Shown one piece after another: positions 29,553 through 39,570 of a DNA stretch of 49,123 nt. Below the pieces are notes generated by a model. That model made no database searches, was not told the origin of the DNA, and saw only the letters and a list, made by a program, of their open reading frames with translations. The position numbers were made by a program, and so were the translations under genes. Within the stretch, counting starts at the first letter, position 1; each line of letters opens with the position of its first letter. Source of the stretch: Nanobdellota archaeon (lineage in GTDB: Archaea > Nanobdellota > Nanobdellia > Woesearchaeales > UBA583); assembly GCA_022565615.1 (NCBI GenBank), contig JAIUMM010000009.1:1-49123 (forward strand). Reading direction: 5' to 3'.

Positions 29553-30857
29553 TTAGAATTCTAATTCTTCTCCTATTCTTGGAATTATTACATTTGAAGG
29601 TACTTCATCTGTATGTCTATCACTCCATTGTTTTACAGCTTCAAGTGCATCAATATCTCCGTGTTGGAGCAGAACATGTTTAGCTTTTAAGTTTTTCATT
29701 ACTTTTCTAATACCATCTTGTCCAATGTGTGCTGAAAAATCGAATTTTCTTACATGTGCGAGTACTTTAAATCTTTGATGATGATTATAAAATACATGGT
29801 CTTCAAAAATACTTCTACCATTAGTTCCATGTGCTTGAAATCCACTTAGAATAATAAAATTATTTTTATCATGGATCATAGTCTCAGCATATCCCACACT
29901 TGGGCCTCCTTGAAGCATTCCTGATGTTGTTAAAATTACAACTCCTTTTTGTTTTGCAATTTTTGCTCTCTCAGCTGGGTGTTTTACCAAATGAACTCGT
30001 TTAAACATATCTTCTAAAATATCTTTATTAAGGATATAATTATCACTTGATTGATACATAAGTTTTGTAAGAACCCTTGCAGCTCCATCTAAATAAATTG
30101 GAATATTTTTTGGAAGTTTTTCAAGTAAAATAAGAATTTCTTGTGAACGTCCAACTCCAAATACAGGAAGCAGAACTGAGCCTCCCCCTTCAATTCCACT
30201 CATTATTGATTTAATAAATCCTTCTTGAACATCTGCTTTATCAGGATGAAGTCTATTTCCATAGGTATTTTCAGTAATTAAAACATCAATTGGTTTATCA
30301 AATTCTAATTTTTCAAGTAAACTTGGTTCCATAAGTAGAGTTTCTTGAGTATTAATATCAGCAGCATATAATACTCGTTTTCCTTCAATTTCAAGTAAAA
30401 TAGAAGCACTTCCAGGAATGTGACCTGCATTAATGTATTGAAATTTAACTTTTCTATCTTTTGTTTCATACCATTTTGAATATCTTACTAAATTAATATC
30501 ATCTTTTACAGCTCTTACATCTCTTGCTGAATATGCAGGATGAATTGAACGTAATTTTTCTAAATGAAATCCATCTTCAAGCAAGATATTTGTAATGTCC
30601 CACGTCATTTTAGTACAATAAATTGGACATTTCAACCTTTTATGTTCAAGCATTGGAAGAGCTCCACAATGATCCATATGAGCATGAGAGAGAAATATAG
30701 CATTTAGTTCACTTACTTTATCTAAATATTTAGGATATTCAACTCCTCCATGAATAAACTTAACTCCAGCGTCTAATAAATATCTTTTTCCTTGTGAGAT
30801 AATTTCAATACAACTTTTACCAACTTCTTGTGCAGCACCGTGAAATATGATTTTCAT
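29553..30857 (-). CDS. MBL/beta-CASP ribonuclease, archaeal CPSF2-like (no KH domains)
   Basis: FLSHAHMDHCGALPML, NTYGNRLHP, TTSGMLQGGPSVGYAE, SAHIGQDGI. Confidence 0.9.
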   Translation of the reverse strand: MKIIFHGAAQEVGKSCIEIISQGKRYLLDAGVKFIHGGVEYPKYLDKVSELNAIFLSHAHMDHCGALPMLEHKRLKCPIYCTKMTWDITNILLEDGFHLEKLRSIHPAYSARDVRAVKDDINLVRYSKWYETKDRKVKFQYINAGHIPGSASILLEIEGKRVLYAADINTQETLLMEPSLLEKLEFDKPIDVLITENTYGNRLHPDKADVQEGFIKSIMSGIEGGGSVLLPVFGVGRSQEILILLEKLPKNIPIYLDGAARVLTKLMYQSSDNYILNKDILEDMFKRVHLVKHPAERAKIAKQKGVVILTTSGMLQGGPSVGYAETMIHDKNNFIILSGFQAHGTNGRSIFEDHVFYNHHQRFKVLAHVRKFDFSAHIGQDGIRKVMKNLKAKHVLLQHGDIDALEAVKQWSDRHTDEVPSNVIIPRIGEELEF

Positions 30858-31050
30858 ATATTATTTGAAGAATTTAATGATTTAATATTTTGTCACTATT
30901 TCAAAGAGGAGTTTGAGTTGAATCCTTTTATTTTTTCTTTAAATTTTAATATATTATAATTTTTTACTTTTTAAATTAAAAAAACAACTGTTAAGAGATT
31001 ACATACTTTTAAAAACTTTTTGGTTATAAAGTAGATAGATTTATACTAAA

Positions 31051-32004
31051 ATGGTAGGAGAAAATGTTAGAAAGTGCCCTGAGTGTGGGAGCACTAATTT
31101 ATATAATAATAAAGACAAAGGAGAGATTGTTTGTAGGTCTTGTGGTCTTGTAATTGATGGTAGAAATATTTCACTAGGAAAAGAGTGGAGAGATTTTGAA
31201 GAGAGTGAAGGTTCTGAGATGAGAAGAACTGGAGCTCCTACAACATATACTAAATTTGATATGGGGCTTGGAACATCAATTGGTTCAGAGAGTGATTCAT
31301 TTTCATTAGATAAAAAACAACGATATAAACTTCAAAGATTGAAAAGATGGCAAAAAAGACTCTCAACAGTTATGGAGAAAAATCTAAAAATTGCCCTTGG
31401 AGAACTTAGAAGATTAGCTTCATATTTAAATTTGCCAACTGCTATTGAAGAAGAGTCTGGAAAAATTTATACAGAAGCGGTTCAAAAAAATTTAGTAAGA
31501 GGACGTTCAATTGAGAGTGTAGTTGCAGGTGTTGTTTATGCTGCTTGTAGAAGACAAAATATTCCAAGAACATTAGATGAAATTAGTGAAGCGAGTGGAA
31601 TTGATAAAAAAGAAATTGGAAGATCGTATAGGTACATTACAAGAGAGTTAAAAATTAAAATTTTACCTTCAAATCCTGTTGATTATATTTCAAGATTTGC
31701 AAGTGTATTAAATTATGGACCTGAGACTCAATCAAGGGGAGTGGATATTTTATCAAAAGCTTTAACATTAGATTTAACTTCAGGAAGAGGTCCTATTGGA
31801 ATTGCAGCAGCAGCATTATATATTGCGGGATTATTAGAGGGAGAGAGAAGAACTCAAAGAGATATTTCAGAAGTGAGTGGTGTTACTGAGGTTACAATTA
31901 GAAATAGATATAAAGAGATAATTACTAAACTAGGATTAGAAGATGAAATTAAAAAAATTAAATCTAAAAAAGAGGATGATTCAGATGATAACTCAGATTT
32001 TTAA
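31051..32004 (+). CDS. tfb: Transcription initiation factor IIB
   Basis: Zn ribbon CPECGSTNLYNNKDKGEIVCRSCGLVI plus two cyclin-like repeats. Confidence 0.96.
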   Translation: MVGENVRKCPECGSTNLYNNKDKGEIVCRSCGLVIDGRNISLGKEWRDFEESEGSEMRRTGAPTTYTKFDMGLGTSIGSESDSFSLDKKQRYKLQRLKRWQKRLSTVMEKNLKIALGELRRLASYLNLPTAIEEESGKIYTEAVQKNLVRGRSIESVVAGVVYAACRRQNIPRTLDEISEASGIDKKEIGRSYRYITRELKIKILPSNPVDYISRFASVLNYGPETQSRGVDILSKALTLDLTSGRGPIGIAAAALYIAGLLEGERRTQRDISEVSGVTEVTIRNRYKEIITKLGLEDEIKKIKSKKEDDSDDNSDF

Positions 32005-33493
32005 AAAAAGTATACTATTTTTTGTAGTATTTTTATTGTTGACATTTCAAATGTTTAGTTTTGCAGTTCCACAAGAATATACACAAAATACATTTTCTTT
32101 TGTAACTCAGGAGAATAGGAATACTATTGTATCAACAAATAGGGATGAAGTGGAGTTTAGTTTTACTCTTAAAAATACTTTAAATGAGATGCAGGAGTTT
32201 AATGTTTCAATAAATCCTTCAACTTCTTGGGAAATTGAACCTTCTAATTTTATAGTTAGATTAAATCCACTTGAACAAAGAGAAATTAAATTTAAAGTAT
32301 TAATTCCTGATAATTTAGGATATACTAGAATTGTAGATAGTCAAGGTTTGAGTAAGTTTGTATTAGATGATGATTATTTTGGAGTCTTTAATTTCCCTAT
32401 TTTTGTTGACCCTGTTGGAGATGAAGATACATTAGAAATAGTGTATAGATTGGAAGTGTATGCTCCTATGAATTTACCTGTTGATTTTACAATTGAACCT
32501 TCAACTACTAGAATGTCTCCTGAATTTGAAAATACACTTAGAATTTTAGCACAAAATTTAGATGAAGGAGGTTCTTCTACTACAGCTAAAGTTTCAAAAT
32601 CAATTGGAGGAGTTGAGTTACCTTCTCAAGATATTACATTTTCATATATTAGAGATGTGGTTGATGTAAGTTTTGAAATTCCTTCAACAATTGAACCAGG
32701 GAATTATCAAAGAATTGTGACAGTAAGTTTAGAGAGTGATGGGGGGAGAAGTCAACAATGGCAACTTAGAGATTCAGTTCAAATTTTAGAATTTGAACAA
32801 TTATTGATTAGGGAAGAGGAAAGCACAAATTTATGGTCTGTGAATCATAGAGTTTTCATAGAAAATGTGGGGAATACTAATTCTGGATATGAGGTTGCTA
32901 AAAATTTTGCTTGGTATGAAAGAATATTTTTGTCTTCAAATGTAGATTATTCAATTATTAATTCAGAACATGTGTTTAGTATTGAAATTTTACCTGGGGA
33001 GGAGAAAAATATTGATATTAGTATTAGGTATGGGATTATTTTATTACTGATTTTAATTGTGTTAATAATTGTGTTAATAAGACTTTATTTAGTATATAAA
33101 AATCCTTTAGAAATTGATGTTAAATTTGAGAGTATTAAAAAGGTAAAACATGAAGGTGTTAAAAGTTTTAAAGTTAAAATTGGATTTGAAAATGTTAGAA
33201 AAGAAGAGATTGATACTCTAAGAGTTGTATTTAGAATGCCCTCTTATTTACATGTTAAAGATGAATCATTTTCAATTACTCCTCCGACTAAAGTTCTTAA
33301 AGGTTCAAATAAATATAAATTGATGTGGGAATTTAAGAGATTTGAAAAAGGTGATGCTAGAATTTTAGGATTTGAGCTTGTAAATTCAAAAGGTATTTTA
33401 GGAGATATTCATTTTGAAGATTTAGAATTTGAAATAATTTCAAAAAATAATACTGCTAAATATTATACTCCAATTGAAACAATTAGAGGATAA
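31985..33493 (+). CDS. Secreted/membrane protein with Ig-like/NEW3-type domains (start corrected from 31943)
   Basis: N-terminal signal sequence, beta-rich repeats, late TM segment (IILLLILIVLIIVLIRLYLVY). Confidence 0.75.
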   Translation: MITQIFKKSILFFVVFLLLTFQMFSFAVPQEYTQNTFSFVTQENRNTIVSTNRDEVEFSFTLKNTLNEMQEFNVSINPSTSWEIEPSNFIVRLNPLEQREIKFKVLIPDNLGYTRIVDSQGLSKFVLDDDYFGVFNFPIFVDPVGDEDTLEIVYRLEVYAPMNLPVDFTIEPSTTRMSPEFENTLRILAQNLDEGGSSTTAKVSKSIGGVELPSQDITFSYIRDVVDVSFEIPSTIEPGNYQRIVTVSLESDGGRSQQWQLRDSVQILEFEQLLIREEESTNLWSVNHRVFIENVGNTNSGYEVAKNFAWYERIFLSSNVDYSIINSEHVFSIEILPGEEKNIDISIRYGIILLLILIVLIIVLIRLYLVYKNPLEIDVKFESIKKVKHEGVKSFKVKIGFENVRKEEIDTLRVVFRMPSYLHVKDESFSITPPTKVLKGSNKYKLMWEFKRFEKGDARILGFELVNSKGILGDIHFEDLEFEIISKNNTAKYYTPIETIRG

Positions 33494-33506
33494 ATAAAAA
33501 ATTAAA

Positions 33507-35237
33507 ATGAAATCATTATTAAAATTATTTTTTAATTATTTTTTAAAACAAAAATTAGCTCAGGGTTTGCCTGTTGCAAGAATTGTAGTATTTTTTTTAG
33601 GACTTATAGTACTTATAGTTTTAATTGCAGGACCTGTTGGTCAATTAATTCCTTTTTTTACTTCTTCACAAATGGAAGGACTTGAAGCAACTTGTACAAA
33701 TTATCGAGATTTTGATCAAACTTTGTATTGCGAAACAAGAGATGATCAAGAACTTCTTCCAGATTCCAGATTTAATTGTCTAAGAGATTCAGAGGATTTT
33801 GAAAGGTATACAAGAGTTGAAGCATATGTTCAGTCAAAGGGTTGTGAAGAGATTGGAGGGGAAGAATGTACATGTATTACTAATGCGTATTTGCATCAAA
33901 GAGAATTAGCAAGAGCTGAAGTTACTGGAGAGAATATTGGAAGTGGTTCAACCATAGGAGGTATCATCGGAGGGGCTGAGATACGGCCTGAAGAGATTCC
34001 ATCTGTTGCTAGTTTACTTGAAGATATTTCAGATTTTATATTTGGAAGGGATCAGACTCCTGAAGATGGAGCGGAACATTCAGAATATGGTATTGAGCAT
34101 TTAGGTTTTAATTCTGAGTCCATGCAATTATTTAGAGAATTTTCTCAAGAGCATGATGTAGAACTTAGAAGATTAGTTGCATTTGCAAGAGCAATTGCAA
34201 GTATTGAGACAAATAATAGGGAATTTGATTCTAATGGAAATCCGGTTGCAAGATTTGAGTGCCATGTTTTTAATAGAAATTCTAATCAAAATGTTCCATG
34301 TACAACTAGAGATGGTGAATCTTTTAGTAGGGTAGCAAGTGAGACAAATTATGAAGCATTTGTAAGGGCGAGTCAAATTAATGAAAATCAAGCATTTAGT
34401 TCAACAAGTTTTGGAATGTTTCAAGTATTAGGTTCAAATTATGCTACTTTTGGTTTAAGTTCGCCTCAAGAATTACAACAAAGAACTTTAACTCAAGAAG
34501 GTCAAGTTGATTTATTTTTGCGATTTATTTTAAGTAGGGAGAATTCAATTTTAAGAGAATTAAGAGATTCTCAAACTTTAAATTATAGAATTATAGCACA
34601 AAGATATAACGGGGCTCAGTATGAGAGAAATCAATATCATACAAAACTTCAAGTTGCATATGAGAGATACTATCAAGAGTATTCGAGTCAAATGGGGAGT
34701 CCTGAATTATTGGTGGGGTTAAATATTAATGCTCCTGAGTTATATACTCAAATTAGATCAGCGGAATTATCAAATTCTCAATTTGCTTCAAGATTAGTGT
34801 ATGAGATAGGAAGTGGAACTATAAGGGATAAGGGATTGGCTCCTATTTTAGAGAGTATTTTATATGTGACGGCTGAAGAACTTAATGTTAGAGTTCATAT
34901 TTATAGTGCTGGACAATGTCCTGCTAATCATCCTACTTGTGGCAATGAGAGAACTGGTTCAAGAAGACATGATTTTGGAAATGGAGCAGATATTTACATT
35001 ACAAGAGATGGTCAAAGAATTTGTAACGGGAATCCTGATTTTGATAGATTTGTAAGAGTTGCTTTTAGAAATGGTATTCAAGCAGGTGGTTCAAGTCCAG
35101 GGTATATGGGTAATTGTAATATGCATTTAGATATAGTAGGAACAAGACTAGGGGGTGGAATTCATTGGCGTTCAACAAATAATTTTGTATCTGCACTAAG
35201 TCAAGGGATTAGGGATAGACAAACAACTACCTCTTAG
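33507..35237 (+). CDS. Putative secreted muralytic enzyme: N-acetylmuramidase domain plus M15-like peptidase domain
   Basis: ARAIASIETNNREFDSNGNPVARFECHVFNR...SSTSFGMFQVLGSNYATFGL...RYNGAQYERNQYHTKLQVAYERYY, then GSRRHDFGNGADIYI...CNMHLDIVG. Confidence 0.8.
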   Translation: MKSLLKLFFNYFLKQKLAQGLPVARIVVFFLGLIVLIVLIAGPVGQLIPFFTSSQMEGLEATCTNYRDFDQTLYCETRDDQELLPDSRFNCLRDSEDFERYTRVEAYVQSKGCEEIGGEECTCITNAYLHQRELARAEVTGENIGSGSTIGGIIGGAEIRPEEIPSVASLLEDISDFIFGRDQTPEDGAEHSEYGIEHLGFNSESMQLFREFSQEHDVELRRLVAFARAIASIETNNREFDSNGNPVARFECHVFNRNSNQNVPCTTRDGESFSRVASETNYEAFVRASQINENQAFSSTSFGMFQVLGSNYATFGLSSPQELQQRTLTQEGQVDLFLRFILSRENSILRELRDSQTLNYRIIAQRYNGAQYERNQYHTKLQVAYERYYQEYSSQMGSPELLVGLNINAPELYTQIRSAELSNSQFASRLVYEIGSGTIRDKGLAPILESILYVTAEELNVRVHIYSAGQCPANHPTCGNERTGSRRHDFGNGADIYITRDGQRICNGNPDFDRFVRVAFRNGIQAGGSSPGYMGNCNMHLDIVGTRLGGGIHWRSTNNFVSALSQGIRDRQTTTS

Positions 35238-35259
35238 ATTATTTATTCATTTAAAATTG

Positions 35260-36516
35260 TTACAGAATTTGAATTTCAATGCAACATCTATACATTCTTG
35301 GAGCAGATTGTCCTACTTTTCTAATATTTAAAATTTTTACATTAATATTTTTTTGTTTAGCAATTTTATATATTTTTTTAATAGTATCATTTGAAAAATT
35401 ATCTAATTCTTCTTCTTTTAAAAAACAATAGAGATAAATGATTCCTCCTTTAATGCATAATTGAAATGCTTTTGCTAAAAATTCAATAGCAGTTTTTGGA
35501 AGAGGCATGTATATTGAATTATATTTATCAATTTCATTAAGTGGTTTTGAAGTAGTAAGTAGTTGGAGGAGATAGTTTTTTTCAAGTAATGTTTTAATGG
35601 TATATATTTTTGTTTTTAATTTTATTGAATAATCAATAAAGTTAGGATTACATATGAGAAGAAGTAAAAGTTTTAATTTTTCTTCTTCATTAATAGTATT
35701 TAGATTAACTTCAATAGTTTTAATATTGAGTGAATTAAATTCTTTAGAATATTCAAAGAGTTCTTTATAGTTTAGTTCTTCTACTATTTTAGAATTATAT
35801 TCAATATTGTATTCTTCAATTTCTTTTAATATTGAATTATATGAGTTCACATCACAATTTTTAAAATGATATATTAGTTGGTTTAAAGATTGAAGAATTT
35901 TTTTTTCATATAATGGAATTGAATACTTTTTACAAATTTCTTGTATTTGTTTAAATATTTGTGATTTTTTTAAATTACTTTTATTATGTTCAATATTTTT
36001 TAGAGCATATTCATGTCCTTGTGGATTTAACTCAATTGACGTTAATCTTGAAATATTGGGTTGGTATTTAGAAATTACAAATGAATAAGGTCCAGCACCT
36101 GAGAAGAGGACTAACTCGTTAGAATATTTTTTAACATTTTTTGCAATATACTCTCGCTCAGTTGAGAGTTTGGTTGAAAAATAAACTGAATTAATATCTA
36201 ATTCAATAAGTATTCCATTTTCTCTATATTGAGTTATTGTATTTTCAATTCCTGCGATATGCTTAAAATTTTGAGTTCTAAATTCTCCTTCATGAAAACT
36301 TGCTTTTGTTACAACAGTTTGAAGTTGAGGATTTAGATTAAGTAAAATTTCTCCAATTTGAGTTTCATATTCTTTTAATTCATCACAAATTTCAATAATA
36401 CCAATTGTTCCAACTATTTCAAATGATCTAGGAATTAGTAAATGTAGGGAGGGGGGAATAATTTTAATAAGTTTCTTCTTAAGAGAATTTGAATATGATT
36501 TTGAATTTAGATTCAT
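35260..36516 (-). CDS. trm5: tRNA (guanine37-N1)-methyltransferase Trm5-like, with a large internal insertion
   Basis: FSTKLSTEREYIAKNV, LVLFSGAGPYSFVI, SIELNPQGHEYALKNIEHN, YMPLPKTAIEFL. Confidence 0.8.
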   Translation of the reverse strand: MNLNSKSYSNSLKKKLIKIIPPSLHLLIPRSFEIVGTIGIIEICDELKEYETQIGEILLNLNPQLQTVVTKASFHEGEFRTQNFKHIAGIENTITQYRENGILIELDINSVYFSTKLSTEREYIAKNVKKYSNELVLFSGAGPYSFVISKYQPNISRLTSIELNPQGHEYALKNIEHNKSNLKKSQIFKQIQEICKKYSIPLYEKKILQSLNQLIYHFKNCDVNSYNSILKEIEEYNIEYNSKIVEELNYKELFEYSKEFNSLNIKTIEVNLNTINEEEKLKLLLLLICNPNFIDYSIKLKTKIYTIKTLLEKNYLLQLLTTSKPLNEIDKYNSIYMPLPKTAIEFLAKAFQLCIKGGIIYLYCFLKEEELDNFSNDTIKKIYKIAKQKNINVKILNIRKVGQSAPRMYRCCIEIQIL

Positions 36517-36576
36517 TATAAAATTAATTAAGAACTATTAATTTAAATATATAACTTAAATTTAAAAATAAATTTT

Positions 36577-36765
36577 TTAATATTTTCCAACTGTGTCAAT
36601 CATTTCAACATGAGACATAATTGCTCCTCTACAACAATATTTTTTAATTTTCAAAGAGTCTAATGCTTCTTTTTTACTTTTTCCTTCTGAAATCATTTGA
36701 TGGTACGGCTCCCAAGAAGAACCAATCACATTACCACATGAAAAACATCTAACAGGTATTATCAT
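36577..36765 (-). CDS. rpoN: DNA-directed RNA polymerase subunit N (RPB10)
   Basis: MIIPVRCFSCGNVIGSSWEPY...YCCRGAIMSHVEMIDTVGKY. Confidence 0.97.
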   Translation of the reverse strand: MIIPVRCFSCGNVIGSSWEPYHQMISEGKSKKEALDSLKIKKYCCRGAIMSHVEMIDTVGKY

Positions 36766-36908
36766 ATTAATATAAATATAATTGTGTTTATAAAGGTTTT
36801 GAACAATAAAAAATTATTTAGATTAAGATTAATTATTATTGTATAAATAATTTTTCTATTAGAATAAATATGATTTGAGACACGAATTTAAAAAAATTAA
36901 AGTAAATT

Positions 36909-37223
36909 TTAAATTACTTTTAGTTCAATATTAAGACCAGTTGGAATTGGAACTTTCATAATCATTCTAATTACTCTGTCATTAATTTGAACATCCATAA
37001 GTCTTTTATGAATTCTCATTTGATATCTTTCAAATGATGCTTTACCATCTCCACAAGGAGACTTTCTTGTGGTAACCTTCAACTTTTTTGTAGGCATAGG
37101 AATTGGACCTTTTAAGGTAACTCCTAATTTATCACAAATAGCTGAAATTTCTTCCACAAATGAATTCAAGTTAGAGATATTATCTCCAACAAGCTTAATT
37201 CGTAAATATTGTTGTTGTGCCAT
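36909..37223 (-). CDS. rps10: Ribosomal protein uS10
   Basis: Archaeal uS10 pattern IRLVG..; GPIPMPTKKLKVTTRKSPCGDGKASFERYQMRIHKRLMDV. Confidence 0.95.
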   Translation of the reverse strand: MAQQQYLRIKLVGDNISNLNSFVEEISAICDKLGVTLKGPIPMPTKKLKVTTRKSPCGDGKASFERYQMRIHKRLMDVQINDRVIRMIMKVPIPTGLNIELKVI

Positions 37224-37237
37224 CTTTATTTAGTTAA

Positions 37238-38512
37238 TTATAATTTTAATGGCTTTGTTACAATGTCCATACATTGTCCTGCAGCAACAGTTTTACCACT
37301 ATCTCTAATTGCAAATCTTGCTAATTGAGGAATAACATCTCTTTTTTCAATAACTACTGCTTTAAGAGGTGTAAATTTAACAACAGCTGCGTCTCCATTT
37401 TTAATAAAGTCAGGATTGTCTTGAACTTCAGGTGATAATTTTTTAACAATCTCAGTAACTCTACATGAAACTTGTGCAGTGTGAATGTGAAATACAGGTG
37501 AATATCCAACTGTAATAACACTTGGATGGTTTAAAACCATAATTTGTCCTGTAAATTCTTGAACTAATGAAGGTGGTGAATCAGGTGTTCCAATAACATC
37601 TCCTTTAGCTAAATCTCCTTTGTTAAATCCTTTAACTGAAAATCCAACATTAAATCCAGGAGGAGCTTCTTTAACTTTTTCGTGGTGCATTTCTACATCT
37701 TTAACTTCTCCAGCCATTCCAGTTCCAGTTTTAGCAGGTACAGCAACAACTTTAGTATTAGGTCTTAACATTCCAGTTTCAACTTTACCAACAGGTACTA
37801 GTCCAATTCCTTTAATTGCATATACATCTTGTAGAGGTACTCTTAAAGGTAATTCTGTAGGTCTATTTGCAGGTTCATATGAATTTAATAATTCAAGTAA
37901 AGTTCCTTCAGTATACCAAGGCATTTTATCAGATTTTTTAACTACATTATCTCCCATTAAGGATGCAATTGGAATAAATCTTACTGATTTGAAACCTAAT
38001 CTTCCAACTAAAGCGTTAACTTCAACTTTAATCTCATTAAATCTACTCTCAGCATATTCTCTCATATCCATTTTATTAACTGCAACAATTAGTTGGTCAA
38101 TTCCAAATACTTTTGATAAATATGCGTGTTCTTTAGTTTGTGCATTAACACCATCAGTACAAGCTACTACTAAAACTGCAGCATCTGCTTGTGATACTCC
38201 TGTAATCATGTTTTTAATGAAGTCAGCGTGACCCGGTGCATCAATAATTGTAAATTCATACTTATCTGATTCGAATTTTTTGTGAGATAGATCAATTGTT
38301 ACTCCTCTTGCTCTCTCTTCTCCTAAGTTATCCATAACATAAGCAAATTCAAATCCTGCTTTTCCATTAGCAGCAGCTTCTTCTTTTAGTTTTCTCATTG
38401 TTTGTTCGTCTACTCCTCCAGCATCAAATAACAATCTTCCAACTGTTGTTGATTTTCCGTGGTCAACGTGTCCAATGAATACTACATTAAAGTGTTCTTT
38501 ATTACTTGCCAT
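37238..38512 (-). CDS. tuf: Translation elongation factor 1-alpha
   Basis: FIGHVDHGKSTTVGRLLFDAGG, DAPGHADFIKNMITG, VNKMD. Confidence 0.98.
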   Translation of the reverse strand: MASNKEHFNVVFIGHVDHGKSTTVGRLLFDAGGVDEQTMRKLKEEAAANGKAGFEFAYVMDNLGEERARGVTIDLSHKKFESDKYEFTIIDAPGHADFIKNMITGVSQADAAVLVVACTDGVNAQTKEHAYLSKVFGIDQLIVAVNKMDMREYAESRFNEIKVEVNALVGRLGFKSVRFIPIASLMGDNVVKKSDKMPWYTEGTLLELLNSYEPANRPTELPLRVPLQDVYAIKGIGLVPVGKVETGMLRPNTKVVAVPAKTGTGMAGEVKDVEMHHEKVKEAPPGFNVGFSVKGFNKGDLAKGDVIGTPDSPPSLVQEFTGQIMVLNHPSVITVGYSPVFHIHTAQVSCRVTEIVKKLSPEVQDNPDFIKNGDAAVVKFTPLKAVVIEKRDVIPQLARFAIRDSGKTVAAGQCMDIVTKPLKL

Positions 38513-38709
38513 TTTTAATTGATTTTCGTAATTTCATTACAACAGAGATTACTCTCTATACTTATTCATAAATGAGAGGAGTTTTATAAATATTTCTACA
38601 CAACTCAAAAACAAAGAAACTTTTTAGAAGTTTTATTACTTAAAAAAAATAAATTTTATTTTAATATTAATATTTAAAGTTAAATAGTTTAAATTAATTT
38701 AAAAAGTGT

Positions 38710-39240
38710 TTAAAATTCAAATTGTGACACTTTATTTCTCTCTAGGTATCCATAAAAACTTTTATGGCTTGCTCCTTTAATAAGCATACTTAGTGCTTCA
38801 TGAACTAATTGGACATTTTCAAACTTACCAATTACTGCTACAAAATTATCTTTAATTGTAACTTTACACATAGTAATTTCTTCAATTAATTTTCTAGTTT
38901 TTCCTTCTTGTCCAATAACTCTTCCCATAACTACTTTGAGTCTGTGTGAGTCTCTTACACTTTTTTTAACATCAATCACATCAAGTACAATAAACTCATC
39001 TTCTAATAATAATGCATTTTCTGGAGAAAAACCATAATTAATTGCTTGAAGTACTAATGACGTAACATATCTTTTTGAGGAGTCTTCCCCATTAATTATA
39101 ATTTCTCCACTTTTAGAGTCAATATTGAGTGAGACTTCAAATTTACTTTCAATTAATTTACGAGTACTTCCTTCTTGACCTATAACAACTGGGAGTCTTG
39201 ATAAACTTACAAAAACTTGTTCTTCATCTAACATATACAT
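38710..39240 (-). CDS. KH-domain RNA-binding protein, Pno1/Dim2-like
   Basis: Two KH-like GQEGSTRKLIE / GQEGKTRKLIEEIT motifs. Confidence 0.88.
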   Translation of the reverse strand: MYMLDEEQVFVSLSRLPVVIGQEGSTRKLIESKFEVSLNIDSKSGEIIINGEDSSKRYVTSLVLQAINYGFSPENALLLEDEFIVLDVIDVKKSVRDSHRLKVVMGRVIGQEGKTRKLIEEITMCKVTIKDNFVAVIGKFENVQLVHEALSMLIKGASHKSFYGYLERNKVSQFEF

Positions 39241-39291
39241 ATAGAAGTATCATTTAATTTAAAAAGATGATGAAGAAATTTCACATTCTTA

Positions 39292-39564
39292 TTAAAGATC
39301 AAATGTGTTCATAAATTCTTTTAATGGCTTGAGTTTAGATATTTGCTCATAACCTTTAGGTGTTAATGAATAAAAATGTTGTTTTTTAATTATACTTAAT
39401 TTTATATATTCTTTTACTTCTAATTCTTCACTATATTTTTTAAACGCTTCATGAGATAAATTCGCTTTTCTGAGTAGATGTGTAATTTTTATTTGATTGT
39501 TATTTTGAGATATTGAGAGGAGAATGTCTAATACAATTTCAGCTTTGTTTCGTTTATAACTCAT
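39292..39564 (-). CDS. Small winged-helix DNA-binding protein
   Basis: LRKANLSHEAFKKYSEELEVKEYI...YSLTPKGYEQISKLKPL. Confidence 0.75.
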   Translation of the reverse strand: MSYKRNKAEIVLDILLSISQNNNQIKITHLLRKANLSHEAFKKYSEELEVKEYIKLSIIKKQHFYSLTPKGYEQISKLKPLKEFMNTFDL

Positions 39565-39570
39565 TTTTAA

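Noticed and set aside
37620-38231. 203-aa plus-strand ORF
   Set aside because: Antisense to the EF-1alpha gene; a shadow frame of a highly conserved coding region.
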